The notes under the pieces were generated by a model that searched no databases, was not told the DNA's origin, and saw only the letters and a list, made by a program, of their open reading frames with translations. A stretch of 64,000 bases of DNA from Streptomyces rishiriensis (GTDB lineage: Bacteria; Actinomycetota; Actinomycetes; Streptomycetales; Streptomycetaceae), in assembly GCF_030815485.1 (NCBI RefSeq), contig NZ_JAUSWV010000002.1, positions 1,302,001-1,366,000 on the forward strand, in the 5' to 3' direction. The position numbers were made by a program, and so were the translations under genes. Positions 8,503 through 16,998 of this stretch are shown here, in pieces (positions within the stretch are counted from its first letter, which is position 1; each line of letters begins with the position of its first letter).

Positions 8503-9585
8503 TCAGGGCGCCGGCAGATCGACGAGTTCGGCCACGGCGGCCCGGTGGGCGCCCGCACTGCCGTAGGCGATCGAGTCGGCCTTGGCCCGTTTGAGGTACA
8601 GGTGGATCGGGTGCTCCCACGTCATGCCGATGCCCGCGTGCAGCTGGAGCGCCTCCTCGGCGGCGTGCACGGCGACCCCGGCCGCATAGGCCTGGGCGAC
8701 GGCCACCGCGATGTCGGCGTCCTCACCCCTCGCCAGCGCGTCGGCCGCGCCCCGGGCGACGGCCCGGAGGTTGACGACCTGCAGCCAGAGCTGGGACAGC
8801 CGGTGCTTGATCGCCTGGAAGCCGCCGACGGGCCTGTTGAACTGCTTGCGCTCCTTCAGGTACCGCACGGTCTCGGTCAACGCCCAGTCGGCTAGCCCCA
8901 GTTGCTCGGAGGCGAGCAGTCCGGCGCCGGCCCGCAGAGCGCGGCGGACGGCGGGTTCGGCATCGCCGAGTCGGCGGCCTGGAGCATCGGCGAAGGTGAG
9001 CGTGGCGAGCGGGCGGGTGAGGTCGAGGGAGACCTGCGGGGTGACGGTCACGGCGGCCGCCTCCACCGCGTACAGGCCGCCGTCGTCCGCGGGCACCAGC
9101 AGCACGTCGGCGACGGCCGCGTCCGCGATGCCGGGCAACTCGCCCTGCAAAAGGCCTCCTTCCACGTGCACGGCCCGGACGGCGGCCGCCGGAGCGGTGT
9201 GCAGTCCGACCGCCAGTACGCCGATCGTCCGCCCGGATGCCAGCCGGCCGAGCAGCTCCTCGTCCCCGACGGACAGCAGCGCCTCGGTGGCCACGACGGC
9301 ACTGGTCAGATAGGGCACAGGGGCGACGGCGCGCCCCAGCTCCTCCAGCACCACGGCGACTTCACGATGGGTGGCGCCCTGGCCGCCCAGCGCCTCGGGC
9401 ACCAGCAGGCCCGCGAGGCCCATGCCGTCGGAGAGCGCCTTCCAGGCGGCGAGGTCGTGCGGCGCGTCCGACTCCGTACGGGCGATGATCCCGGGCGCGT
9501 CGCCGTGGTCGGCGAGCAGGTCGCGGACGGCGGCGCGCAGCGCCTCTTCCTCCTCGGAATAGAGGAGATCGGGCTGTGCGCTCAT
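8503..9585 (-). CDS. Acyl-CoA dehydrogenase family protein (smaller partner)
   Basis: A 360-residue FAD-dependent acyl-CoA dehydrogenase-fold protein. The N-terminal helical domain (about 1-120) includes GLLVPEALGGQGA; a weakly conserved beta domain follows; the C-terminal helical domain has KERKQFNRPVGGFQAIKHRL (about 245-265) and LHAGIGMTWEHPIHLYLKRAK near 320. It lacks the EGTSEI-type segment of full-length enzymes. Paired short/long dehydrogenases encoded with a 4-bp overlap form alpha2-beta2 heterotetramers in steroid and branched side-chain catabolism (FadE26/27, FadE28/29 families). The 4-bp overlap with the upstream gene suggests the same here (inference). Confidence 0.88.
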   Translation of the reverse strand: MSAQPDLLYSEEEEALRAAVRDLLADHGDAPGIIARTESDAPHDLAAWKALSDGMGLAGLLVPEALGGQGATHREVAVVLEELGRAVAPVPYLTSAVVATEALLSVGDEELLGRLASGRTIGVLAVGLHTAPAAAVRAVHVEGGLLQGELPGIADAAVADVLLVPADDGGLYAVEAAAVTVTPQVSLDLTRPLATLTFADAPGRRLGDAEPAVRRALRAGAGLLASEQLGLADWALTETVRYLKERKQFNRPVGGFQAIKHRLSQLWLQVVNLRAVARGAADALARGEDADIAVAVAQAYAAGVAVHAAEEALQLHAGIGMTWEHPIHLYLKRAKADSIAYGSAGAHRAAVAELVDLPAP

Positions 9586-10766
9586 CGGGCCAGGTCCTTC
9601 CAGGCGACGTCCTTGTCGGTGCGCGGCTCGGACGGCAGGCCCAGGACGCGCTCGGCGACGATGTTCAGCAGGACCTCGCTGGTCCCGCCCTCGATGCTGT
9701 TGCCCTTGGAGCGGAGGTAGCGGTACCCGGCCTCCCGGCCCGTGAAGTCCACCAGCTCCGGACGGCGCATGGTCCAGTCGTCGTACAACAGGCCCTCCTC
9801 GCCGAGGAGTTCGACCTCCAGACCGCTGATCTCCTGGTTGAGCCGGGCGAACGCGAGCTTCATGCCGGAGCCCTCGTAGCCGGGCTGGCCGGCGACGAGC
9901 TGCTGGCGCAGGCGTTCACCGGCGAGGCGGGCGGCCTCGGCCTCGACCCAGAGCTTCAGCAGCCGCTGGTGCAGATCATGGGTGCGCAGTTCGGGCCGCT
10001 CGCGCCAGGTCTTCGAGACCGGGCCGATCATGCCGCCCTCGCGGGGCAGCCGCATACCGCCGATGGCGACGCGCTCGTTGTTCAGCGTGGTCTGCGCCAC
10101 CCGCCAGCCGTCGCCGACGTCACCGAGGCGGCGGGAGTCGGGGATGCGGACGTCGGTGAGGAACACCTCGTTGAACTCGGCCTCGCCGGTGATCTGGCGC
10201 AGCGGCCGCACCTCGACGCCCGGGTCCGTCATGTCGCAGAGGAAGTAGGTGATGCCGGCGTGCTTGGGCACGTCCGGGTCGGTGCGGGCGATGAGGATGG
10301 CCCAGCGGGCGACATGGGCGCTGGACGTCCACACCTTCTGCCCGTTGACGACCCAGTCTCCCCCGTCCTCCCGTACGGCGCGGGTGCCGAGCGCGGCCAG
10401 GTCGGAGCCGGCGCCGGGCTCGCTGAACAGCTGGCACCAGACCTCCTCGCCCACCCACAGGGGACGCAGGAACCGCTGCTTCTGCTCCTCGGTGCCGTAC
10501 TTCAGGATCGTCGGCGCGGCCATGCCGAGGCCGATACCGATGCGCCGCGGGTCGTTGTCGGGGGCGCCCGCGGCCGCCAGCTCGGCGTCCACGACGGCCT
10601 GGAGGGAGCGGGGCGCGCCCAGTCCGCCGAGCCCCTCGGGGTAGTGGACCCAGGCGAGTCCCGCGTCGAAGCGGGCCTTGAGGAAGTCCGCCGGATCGGT
10701 GTCGGCGGGCGGGTGCGCGGCCAGCAACTCCGCTGTGCGGCGCCTCAGTTCGGCTGCGTCGGTCAT
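9582..10766 (-). CDS. Acyl-CoA dehydrogenase family protein (larger partner)
   Basis: A 394-residue acyl-CoA dehydrogenase. It has CQLFSEPGAGSDLAAL (about 113-128), the flavin-contacting NGQKVWTSSAHVA segment (about 143-155), and the C-terminal SIEGGTSEVLLNIVAERVLGLP motif (about 355-376) that positions the flavin. The product starts MTDAAELRRR and the gene lies between a quinone oxidoreductase (4-bp overlap upstream) and the smaller dehydrogenase (4-bp overlap downstream). The three therefore form one minus-strand operon read from 11734. The substrate is some acyl-CoA; chain type is not predictable. Pairing with the smaller subunit as a heteromer is inference. Confidence 0.9.
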   Translation of the reverse strand: MTDAAELRRRTAELLAAHPPADTDPADFLKARFDAGLAWVHYPEGLGGLGAPRSLQAVVDAELAAAGAPDNDPRRIGIGLGMAAPTILKYGTEEQKQRFLRPLWVGEEVWCQLFSEPGAGSDLAALGTRAVREDGGDWVVNGQKVWTSSAHVARWAILIARTDPDVPKHAGITYFLCDMTDPGVEVRPLRQITGEAEFNEVFLTDVRIPDSRRLGDVGDGWRVAQTTLNNERVAIGGMRLPREGGMIGPVSKTWRERPELRTHDLHQRLLKLWVEAEAARLAGERLRQQLVAGQPGYEGSGMKLAFARLNQEISGLEVELLGEEGLLYDDWTMRRPELVDFTGREAGYRYLRSKGNSIEGGTSEVLLNIVAERVLGLPSEPRTDKDVAWKDLAR

Positions 10767-11734
10767 GCGGTGGCTCCGTTCTGCGGTACGACCGCGACCC
10801 GGCCGGTGGTGACGCCGTCGCCGACCCGCTGCACGGCGGCCGCGGCCCCGTCGAGCGGGACGCGCTCACTCACCAGCGGCCTGATCGCGCCCCGGGCGGC
10901 CAGCTCGGTGAGCTGCTCGTGACAGTGCTGGACCAGCTTCGGGTTCCTGGTGTTGTACAGCCCCCAGTGCAGGCCGAGGACCGAGTAGTTCTTGACGAGG
11001 GCGTGGTTGAGCGCGGGGCTCGGGATGGTCCCGCTCGCGAAACCGACGACCACGATCCGGCCCTCGAAGGCGGCGACCTTCGCGGACTGCGTGTAGGCCT
11101 CGCCGCCGACGGGGTCGTAGATCACGTCGGCGCCCCGGCCGCCGGTGGCCTCCTTCACGGCGCCGACGACGTCCTCGGTACGCCGGTCGATCACCACGTC
11201 GCAGCCCAGTTCCCGGGCCACGGCGGCCTTCTCTGCGCCGCCCACGACGCCGATGACGGTCGCGCCCGCCGCCTTCCCGAGCTGCACGGCCGCGCTGCCG
11301 ACCCCTCCGGCGGCAGCGTGCACGAGCAGGGTCTCGCCGGCCTCCAGGTGCGCCCTGCGGTGCAGGCCGAACCAGCCGGTCTGGTAGCCGATGTGCAGCG
11401 CGGCGGCCTCGGCGTCGTCCAGCGACCCGGGCGCGGGCAGCAGCGCGGCCGCGTCGGCGATCGCGTACTCGGCGAGACCGCCGTACGGCAGCACCGGGTT
11501 GGCGATCACGCGACGGCCGTCCTCGGTCTCGCCGCAGATCTCCACACCGGGCGTGAACGGCAGCGGGGGCCGTACCTGGTAGTGACCCCGGCACATCAGC
11601 ACGTCCGGGAAGTTGATGTTCGCGGCACGCACCCTGAGCAGGACCTGACCGTCGCCGGGCGTGGGCCGCTCCACCTCCTCGAGCCGCATCACCTCGCTCG
11701 GCTCGCCGTTCTCGTGCACCTGCCATGCCTGCAT
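10763..11734 (-). CDS. Zinc-independent quinone oxidoreductase (NADPH-dependent MDR family)
   Basis: A 323-residue medium-chain dehydrogenase/reductase of the quinone oxidoreductase (QOR) branch. It has an N-terminal GroES-like domain (RVRAANINFPDVLMCRGHYQ) without the structural zinc cysteines, and a Rossmann domain with AAAGGVGSAAVQLGKAAG at about residues 145-162. The ATG at 11734 follows GGAGGCTCCGC, so the longer upstream frame is rejected. First gene of the operon with the two acyl-CoA dehydrogenases; in such clusters it probably handles an enone or other electron-poor intermediate (inference). A palindrome typical of TetR operators lies about 60 bases upstream. Confidence 0.9.
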   Translation of the reverse strand: MQAWQVHENGEPSEVMRLEEVERPTPGDGQVLLRVRAANINFPDVLMCRGHYQVRPPLPFTPGVEICGETEDGRRVIANPVLPYGGLAEYAIADAAALLPAPGSLDDAEAAALHIGYQTGWFGLHRRAHLEAGETLLVHAAAGGVGSAAVQLGKAAGATVIGVVGGAEKAAVARELGCDVVIDRRTEDVVGAVKEATGGRGADVIYDPVGGEAYTQSAKVAAFEGRIVVVGFASGTIPSPALNHALVKNYSVLGLHWGLYNTRNPKLVQHCHEQLTELAARGAIRPLVSERVPLDGAAAAVQRVGDGVTTGRVAVVPQNGATA

Positions 11735-11795
11735 GCGGAGCCTCCACGGGACTGCGTCGTCCGACCGGCGTTCCGACCGGCTCGATTCGCATACT

Positions 11796-11807
11796 AAGCG
11801 GTCGCTT
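11796..11807. promoter_or_regulatory. Probable TetR-type operator AAGCG-GT-CGCTT
   Basis: A 12-base dyad (5-bp arms, GT centre) located 61 bases upstream of the quinone oxidoreductase start, in the short gap before the XRE-cupin gene. The same geometry and GGTCG core recur at 18594-18605 next to a TetR gene. Fatty-acid catabolism genes of actinomycetes are often controlled by TetR proteins binding such sites; the regulator of this site is unknown. Confidence 0.5.
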
Positions 11808-11846
11808 GCCGTGAGGGAACAGACGACGGGCGAAGAGTCGCCTCCG

Positions 11847-12419
11847 TCACCCCTTACGAGGTCTGGCTCGCACATGCATCCGCTCGCCCTGCGGGCCGAA
11901 CAGGCTCAGGAACTCGGCCGGCCCCTCCCCCGTGGACCCGAACCAGTGCGGCACGCGGGTGTCGAACTCCGCGGCCTCGCCCGCCGTCATCACCACGTCG
12001 TGCTCCCCCAGCACCACGCGCAGCCGCCCCGACATCACGTACAGCCATTCGTAGCCCTCGTGGACCCGCGGCTCCGGCTCCTCGTCGCGCCGTGGCACCA
12101 GCACCTTGAAGGCCTGGAGCCCGCCGGGCTGCCGGGACAGCGGCCAGAAGGTGCGCCCGTGCCGCACGATGGGCTCGGCCCGCACCCTGGGGTCGCCCAC
12201 CGGCGGCGCCCCGACCAGCTCGTCCAGCGGCACCTGGTGGGCCTGGGCGATCGGCAGCAGCAGCTCCAGGCTGGGCTTGCGCAGCCCGGACTCCAGCCTC
12301 GAGAGGGTGCTGACCGAGATGCCGGTCGACTCCGACAGCGCCGCGAGCGTCACCTCCCGCTCCTTCCGCAGCCGCCGCAGCCTGGGCCCGACCTCCGCGA
12401 GTACCTCATCGGTCGTCAT
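11847..12419 (-). CDS. XRE-family regulator with C-terminal cupin domain
   Basis: A 190-residue transcription factor. The helix-turn-helix spans residues about 10-65 (VTLAALSESTGISVSTLSRLESGLRKPSLELLLPIAQ). A cupin beta-barrel occupies about 105-180, with HEGYEWLYVMSGRLRVVLG and AGEAAEFDTRVPHWF, probably the effector-sensing part. ATG 12419 is chosen over an in-frame TTG at 12443; GGAGG sits only one base before this ATG, so the start is less certain than the gene. It is divergent from a TrxR-like oxidoreductase, a pairing that recurs in Streptomyces, and a TTGCCG dyad lies between them, so local control of both genes is likely. Confidence 0.9.
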   Translation of the reverse strand: MTTDEVLAEVGPRLRRLRKEREVTLAALSESTGISVSTLSRLESGLRKPSLELLLPIAQAHQVPLDELVGAPPVGDPRVRAEPIVRHGRTFWPLSRQPGGLQAFKVLVPRRDEEPEPRVHEGYEWLYVMSGRLRVVLGEHDVVMTAGEAAEFDTRVPHWFGSTGEGPAEFLSLFGPQGERMHVRARPRKG

Positions 12420-12428
12420 GCCTCCATA

Positions 12429-12443
12429 TTGCCGAAGCGGCAA
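12429..12443. promoter_or_regulatory. Palindrome TTGCCG-AAG-CGGCAA between divergent genes
   Basis: A perfect 6-bp dyad with a 3-base centre, located 10 bases upstream of the XRE-cupin ATG and 55 bases upstream of the divergent oxidoreductase start. Its position suits an autoregulatory operator for the XRE protein. Binding is inferred from position only. Confidence 0.55.
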
Positions 12444-12498
12444 ATGGGTTTGTCAATCCCGCGCGGGCCCGGCGACCGTGGTCGCGGAGGTGGTCACC

Positions 12499-13473
12499 GT
12501 GACCGAGAAGACCCAGGAGTACGAAGTGATCGTCGTCGGCGGGGGCGCCGCCGGCCTGTCCGCCGCGCTCGTCCTGGGCCGGGCGCGACGCCGCACGCTG
12601 GTCGTCGACGCGGGTGAGCCGCGCAACGCGCCCGCCGCCCATATGCAGGGCTATCTGTCGCGGGACGGCATGTCACCCGCCCGGTTCCTCGCCGTGGGCC
12701 GCGAGGAGATCGCACGCTACGGCGTGGAGCTGGTCCGCGACCGGGCGGTGGACGTCACCCGGGCCGAGGACTTCGCCGTACGGCTCGCGGGCGGCCGGAC
12801 CGTGCGGGCCCGGCAGCTCGTCGTCGCGACCGGCCTGAAGGACGAGCTGCCGCCGGTCCCCGGCGTCGCCGAGCGCTTCGGCCGGGACGTGGTCCACTGC
12901 CCCTACTGCCACGGCTGGGAAGTGCGCGACCAGGCCTTCGGCGTGCTCGCCACCACCGCGATGAGCGTCCACCAGGCGCTGATGGTGTCCCAGTGGTCCG
13001 CGGACGTGACCCTCTTCCTGCACACGGTCGCCGAGGCGGAGCCGACCGACGAGGACCTGCGCAGGCTGGCGGCGGCCGGCGTGCGCGTGGTCCCCGGCGA
13101 GGTGGCCGGGCTGGTCGTCGAGGACGACCGGCTCACCGGCGTCCGGCTCGTCGACGGGCAGGTGCACGAGCGGGAGGTGCTGTTCGTGGCGCCCCGGGCG
13201 GTACCGCGGACGGACCTGCTCGCGCGGCTGGGCGCCGAGCTGAGCGAGACCCCCTTCGGGACATACCCCGTGGTCGACGGACGAGGCCTGACGACGGTGC
13301 CCGGCCTGTGGGCGGCCGGCAACGCCTCGGGCTTCGCCGAGCAGGTCGTGAACGCGGCCAGCCGTGGCTACCGGGCCGGGGCGGCGATCAACGGGGAGCT
13401 GCTGATGGCGGACCTCGACCTGGCGGTCGCGGCCGGGGCCGCCGACGCCGAGGCGCCGGCCGTGCGGAGGTGA
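12499..13473 (+). CDS. NAD(P)/FAD-dependent oxidoreductase, thioredoxin-reductase-like
   Basis: A 324-residue flavoprotein of the thioredoxin reductase fold. The N-terminal FAD site is VIVVGGGAAGLSAALVLGRA (about 10-29), a CPYCHGWE motif (C134, C137) sits where TrxR has its redox pair, and the C-terminal FAD motif GLWAAGNASG is near residue 276. These short TrxR-like proteins act on small disulfides or other substrates; a specific substrate is not visible. GTG 12499 is preferred because GGAGG ends 8 bases upstream; the much longer open frame runs back through the divergent regulator gene. Divergent from, and probably controlled by, the XRE-cupin protein. Confidence 0.88.
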   Translation: MTEKTQEYEVIVVGGGAAGLSAALVLGRARRRTLVVDAGEPRNAPAAHMQGYLSRDGMSPARFLAVGREEIARYGVELVRDRAVDVTRAEDFAVRLAGGRTVRARQLVVATGLKDELPPVPGVAERFGRDVVHCPYCHGWEVRDQAFGVLATTAMSVHQALMVSQWSADVTLFLHTVAEAEPTDEDLRRLAAAGVRVVPGEVAGLVVEDDRLTGVRLVDGQVHEREVLFVAPRAVPRTDLLARLGAELSETPFGTYPVVDGRGLTTVPGLWAAGNASGFAEQVVNAASRGYRAGAAINGELLMADLDLAVAAGAADAEAPAVRR

Positions 13474-13502
13474 CCGGGCGGTCGGCGTTGCACCATGGCT
13501 GC

Positions 13503-15041
13503 ATGCTGCTGACCCGGCTCGCCGACGTGTCCCGGGAGGTCGCCGCCACCTCGGCGCGCTCCCGCAAGATCGCCCTGCTCGCGGAACTCTTCCGGGACGC
13601 GGAGCCGGACGACGTACCGGTCGTCATCCCCTACCTGGCCGGACGGCTCCCCCAGGGCCGGCTGGGCGTCGGCTGGAAGGTGCTGAGCCGGCCGGTCGCC
13701 CCGGCCGACGGGCCGGCCCTCACCGTGCGGGAGGTGGACGCCCGGCTCACCGAGCTCGGCAAGGTGGCGGGCCCCGGCTCGCAGGCCGAACGGACTCGCC
13801 TGGTGGGTGAGTTGATGGGCGCGGCCACCGCGGACGAACAGCGCTTCCTGCTCGGCCTCATCACCGGCGAGGTCCGGCAGGGCGCGCTGGACGCCGTCGC
13901 CGTGGAAGGCCTGGCGCAGGCGACCGGGGCGCCCGCCACGGACGTGCGCCGGGCGGTGATGCTGGCCGGGTCGCTGCGGGCGGTGGCACAGGCGCTGCTC
14001 GCGGACGGACCGGCGGCGCTGGAGGAGTTCCGGCTCACCGTCGGCCGTCCGGTCCTGCCGATGCTCGCGCACACCGCGTCCAGTGTGACCGAGGCCGTCG
14101 GCAAGCTCGGCGTCTGCGCGGTGGAGGAGAAGCTGGACGGCATCCGCGTCCAGGTGCACCGCGACGGCGACGACGTCCGCCTGTACACCCGCACCCTCGA
14201 CGACATCACCGACCGGCTGCCCGAAGTGACGGAGGCGGCAAGGGGGTTGGCGGGATCGCGGTTCATCCTGGACGGCGAGGTCCTCGCCTTCGACGGGACG
14301 GGCCGCCCCCGCTCCTTCCAGGAGACGGCCGGCCGGGTCGGCTCCCGGGTGGATGTGACGGCGGCCGCGGAGGCGGTGCCCGTGGCCCCCGTCTTCTTCG
14401 ACGTGTTGTCGGTGGACGGCCGGGACCTGCTGGACCTGTCCTTCGCCGAACGGCACGTGGAGCTGGCCCGGCTGGTGCCCGAGCCGATGCGGGTGCGCCG
14501 CGCGCTCGTGTCCGGCCCCGAGGACGTGGAAGCCGCGGAGGACTTCTCCAGGGAGACGTTGCTGCGCGGTCACGAGGGCGTCGTGGTGAAGGCGCTCGAC
14601 GCGCCCTACAGCGCGGGCCGACGGGGCGCGTCCTGGCTGAAGGTCAAACCCGTGCACACGCTCGACCTGGTGGTGCTGGCCGCCGAGTGGGGCCACGGGC
14701 GGCGCACCGGCAGACTTTCCAACCTGCATCTCGGCGCCCGCACCGCGGACGGCGGCTTCGTCATGCTGGGTAAGACCTTCAAGGGCCTGACCGACGCCTT
14801 GCTCGCCTGGCAGACGGAGCGCCTGCGGGAGCTGGCCGTCGACGAGAGCGGGTACGTGGTGACCGTGCGTCCCGAACTCGTCGTCGAGATCGCCTACGAC
14901 GGCCTTCAGCGGTCCACCCGCTACCCGGCCGGCGTCACGCTCCGCTTCGCCCGCGTGCTGCGCTATCGCGAGGACAAGCGTCCTGAGGAGGCGGACACCG
15001 TGGAGACCCTGCTCGCCGCCCACCCGGAGGTCCGCCCGTGA
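13503..15041 (+). CDS. lig: ATP-dependent DNA ligase
   Basis: A 512-residue ATP-dependent DNA ligase. The adenylated lysine is in motif I, EEKLDGIR (K210). It is preceded by a DNA-binding domain (about 1-200) and followed by RTLDDITDR, FILDGEVLAF (about 257), the GHEGVVVK motif (about 360) and SWLKVKP (about 380), then an OB-fold. The size and domain order resemble archaeal and Streptomyces Lig proteins, not LigD, since no polymerase or nuclease domain is present. The role is in repair; the NAD-dependent LigA would be elsewhere. Start ATG 13503 gives the normal N-terminus though no clear ribosome-binding site precedes it. It overlaps the following NUDIX gene by 4 bp. Confidence 0.93.
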   Translation: MLLTRLADVSREVAATSARSRKIALLAELFRDAEPDDVPVVIPYLAGRLPQGRLGVGWKVLSRPVAPADGPALTVREVDARLTELGKVAGPGSQAERTRLVGELMGAATADEQRFLLGLITGEVRQGALDAVAVEGLAQATGAPATDVRRAVMLAGSLRAVAQALLADGPAALEEFRLTVGRPVLPMLAHTASSVTEAVGKLGVCAVEEKLDGIRVQVHRDGDDVRLYTRTLDDITDRLPEVTEAARGLAGSRFILDGEVLAFDGTGRPRSFQETAGRVGSRVDVTAAAEAVPVAPVFFDVLSVDGRDLLDLSFAERHVELARLVPEPMRVRRALVSGPEDVEAAEDFSRETLLRGHEGVVVKALDAPYSAGRRGASWLKVKPVHTLDLVVLAAEWGHGRRTGRLSNLHLGARTADGGFVMLGKTFKGLTDALLAWQTERLRELAVDESGYVVTVRPELVVEIAYDGLQRSTRYPAGVTLRFARVLRYREDKRPEEADTVETLLAAHPEVRP

Positions 15042-15511
15042 CGCCGGCGCCGCCGAAGCGCAGCGCGGGTCTGCTGTTGTTCCGGCACACCGACGACGGT
15101 CCTCAGGTGTTGCTGGGCCATATGGGCGGCCCGTACTTCGCGAAGAAGGACGCCGGGGCGTGGACCGTCCCGAAGGGCGAGTACGAGCCCGACGAACCGG
15201 CCTGGGAGGCGGCCCGCCGCGAGTTCCGGGAGGAGCTGGGTCTGCCCCCGCCCGACGGCGCGGCGATCGACCTCGGCGAGGTCCGGCAGACGAACGGCAA
15301 GATCGTCACCGCGTGGGCGATCGAGGCCGACCTCGACCCGGCGGCGATCGCACCCGGCACGTTCACCATGGAGTGGCCGCCGAGGTCCGGCCGCGCCCAG
15401 GAGTTCCCGGAGCTGGACCGGGTGGCCTGGTTCGGGCTCGACCGGGCCCGCGAGGTGATCGTCAGGGCACAGGCCGCGTTTCTCGACCGCTTGGCGGAGC
15501 ACCCGGGCTGA
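15038..15511 (+). CDS. NUDIX hydrolase
   Basis: A 157-residue single-domain NUDIX protein with an intact NUDIX box (GEYEPDE, then PAWEAAR, REFREELGL; about residues 48-70). The N-terminus KRSAGLLLFRHTDDGPQVLLGHMGGP resembles bacterial diadenosine-polyphosphate/NTP-cleaving members. Its GTG overlaps the DNA ligase stop (GTGA), so the two are translationally coupled. A role in cleaning the nucleotide pool alongside the ligase is a reasonable inference, but the substrate is not known. Confidence 0.9.
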   Translation: MTPAPPKRSAGLLLFRHTDDGPQVLLGHMGGPYFAKKDAGAWTVPKGEYEPDEPAWEAARREFREELGLPPPDGAAIDLGEVRQTNGKIVTAWAIEADLDPAAIAPGTFTMEWPPRSGRAQEFPELDRVAWFGLDRAREVIVRAQAAFLDRLAEHPG

Positions 15512-15587
15512 GCGGATGCGCACGCGTTGCGACCCCGGGTCCGGCGCGGGAAGGTCGAAGCACAGTCAGCTCTTCAGGAGGTCGGTC

Positions 15588-16973
15588 ATGCCCATCGCGA
15601 CGGTGAACCCGGCGAACGGCGAGACGCTTCGGACGTACGAGGCCATGGGCGAGGACGAGGTGGAGCGCCGGCTCCGGCTCGCGGAGGCCACGTTCCGGAC
15701 GTACCGGACGACGACGTATCCCGAACGGGCCCGCCTGCTCCACCGGGCCGCCGACCTCCTCGAGGAGGACCAGGCGGAGATCGGCCGGGTGATGACCACC
15801 GAGATGGGCAAGCCGGTGAAGCAGGCGCGCGCCGAGGCCGCGAAGTGCGCGAAGGCGATGCGCTGGTACGCCGAGCACGCGGCGGAACTGCTCGCCGACG
15901 AGGAGCCGTCCGCCGCCGACGTGAAGGACTCCGGCGCCGCGCGCGCCCTGGTCCGCTACCGGCCGCTGGGCCCGGTGCTCGCGGTGATGCCGTGGAACTT
16001 CCCGCTGTGGCAGGTGGTCCGCTTCGCCGCGCCGGCGCTGATGGCGGGCAACGTGGGCCTGCTGAAGCACGCCTCGAACGTCCCGCAGACCGCCCTGTAC
16101 CTGGAGGACCTGTTCCACCGGGCCGGCTTCACCGAGGGCTGTTTCCAGACGCTGCTCATCGGCTCGGGCGCGGTCGACGAGATCCTGCGCGACGAGCGGG
16201 TGAAGGCGGCGACCCTCACCGGGAGCGAGCCGGCCGGCCGGGCGGTCGCCGCCACCGCCGGAGAGATGATCAAGAAGACGGTGCTGGAGCTGGGCGGCAG
16301 CGACCCGTACGTGGTCATGCCGTCGGCGGACGTCGAGCGGGCCGCGCAGGTGGCGGTGACCGCGCGCGTGCAGAACAACGGGCAGTCGTGCATCGCCGCC
16401 AAACGGTTCATCGTTCACACGGACGTGTACGACGCCTTCGCCGAGCGGTTCGTGGCGGGCATGGCCGCGCTGAAGGTCGGCGACCCGCTGGAGGAGGAGA
16501 CGGAGGTCGGGCCGCTGGCGAGCGAGCAGGGGCGGTCGGACCTGGAGGAGCTGGTGGACGACGCGCGGCGTGGCGGCGCCGCCGTGCTGTGCGGGGGCGA
16601 ACGGCCCGACGGACCGGGCTGGTACTACCTGCCGACCGTGCTCTCCGGGATCACCCGCGAGATGCGCGTCCACCGGGAGGAGGCGTTCGGGCCGGTCGCG
16701 ACGCTGTACCGGGCGGCCGACCTGGACGAGGCGGTGCTCATCGCCAACGACTCGGCGTTCGGCCTGAGTTCCAACGTGTGGACGCGGGACGAGGCGGAGG
16801 TGGACCGTTTCGTGCGGGATCTGGAGGCCGGCGGGGTGTACTTCAACGGCATGACCGCGTCCCATCCGGGGTTCCCGTTCGGCGGGGTGAAGCGGTCCGG
16901 GTACGGCCGTGAGCTGTCCGGGCACGGAATCCGGGAGTTCTGCAACATCACCACGGTTTGGCACGGTGCGTGA
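15588..16973 (+). CDS. Aldehyde dehydrogenase, succinate-semialdehyde dehydrogenase type
   Basis: A 461-residue NAD(P)-dependent aldehyde dehydrogenase. Key segments are MPWNFPLWQVVRFAAPALMAGN (about 134-155), LLKHASNVPQ, the general base in ELGGSDPYVV (E234) and the nucleophile in NNGQSCIAAKRF (C268). The PWNFPLWQ...KHASN pattern is that of the Sad/YneI-like succinate-semialdehyde dehydrogenases, so this substrate is likely but not certain. ATG 15588 is chosen because AGGAGG lies 6 bases upstream. It is separate from the ligase-NUDIX pair by 76 bases. Confidence 0.88.
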   Translation: MPIATVNPANGETLRTYEAMGEDEVERRLRLAEATFRTYRTTTYPERARLLHRAADLLEEDQAEIGRVMTTEMGKPVKQARAEAAKCAKAMRWYAEHAAELLADEEPSAADVKDSGAARALVRYRPLGPVLAVMPWNFPLWQVVRFAAPALMAGNVGLLKHASNVPQTALYLEDLFHRAGFTEGCFQTLLIGSGAVDEILRDERVKAATLTGSEPAGRAVAATAGEMIKKTVLELGGSDPYVVMPSADVERAAQVAVTARVQNNGQSCIAAKRFIVHTDVYDAFAERFVAGMAALKVGDPLEEETEVGPLASEQGRSDLEELVDDARRGGAAVLCGGERPDGPGWYYLPTVLSGITREMRVHREEAFGPVATLYRAADLDEAVLIANDSAFGLSSNVWTRDEAEVDRFVRDLEAGGVYFNGMTASHPGFPFGGVKRSGYGRELSGHGIREFCNITTVWHGA

Positions 16974-16998
16974 GCGTCGCGCGGCTACGATCCCGGAT

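Noticed and set aside
12993..13502. Long N-terminal extension of the DNA ligase frame
   Set aside because: It lies antiphase within the TrxR-like gene and reads as Arg/Gly-rich filler; the ligase fold begins at 13503.
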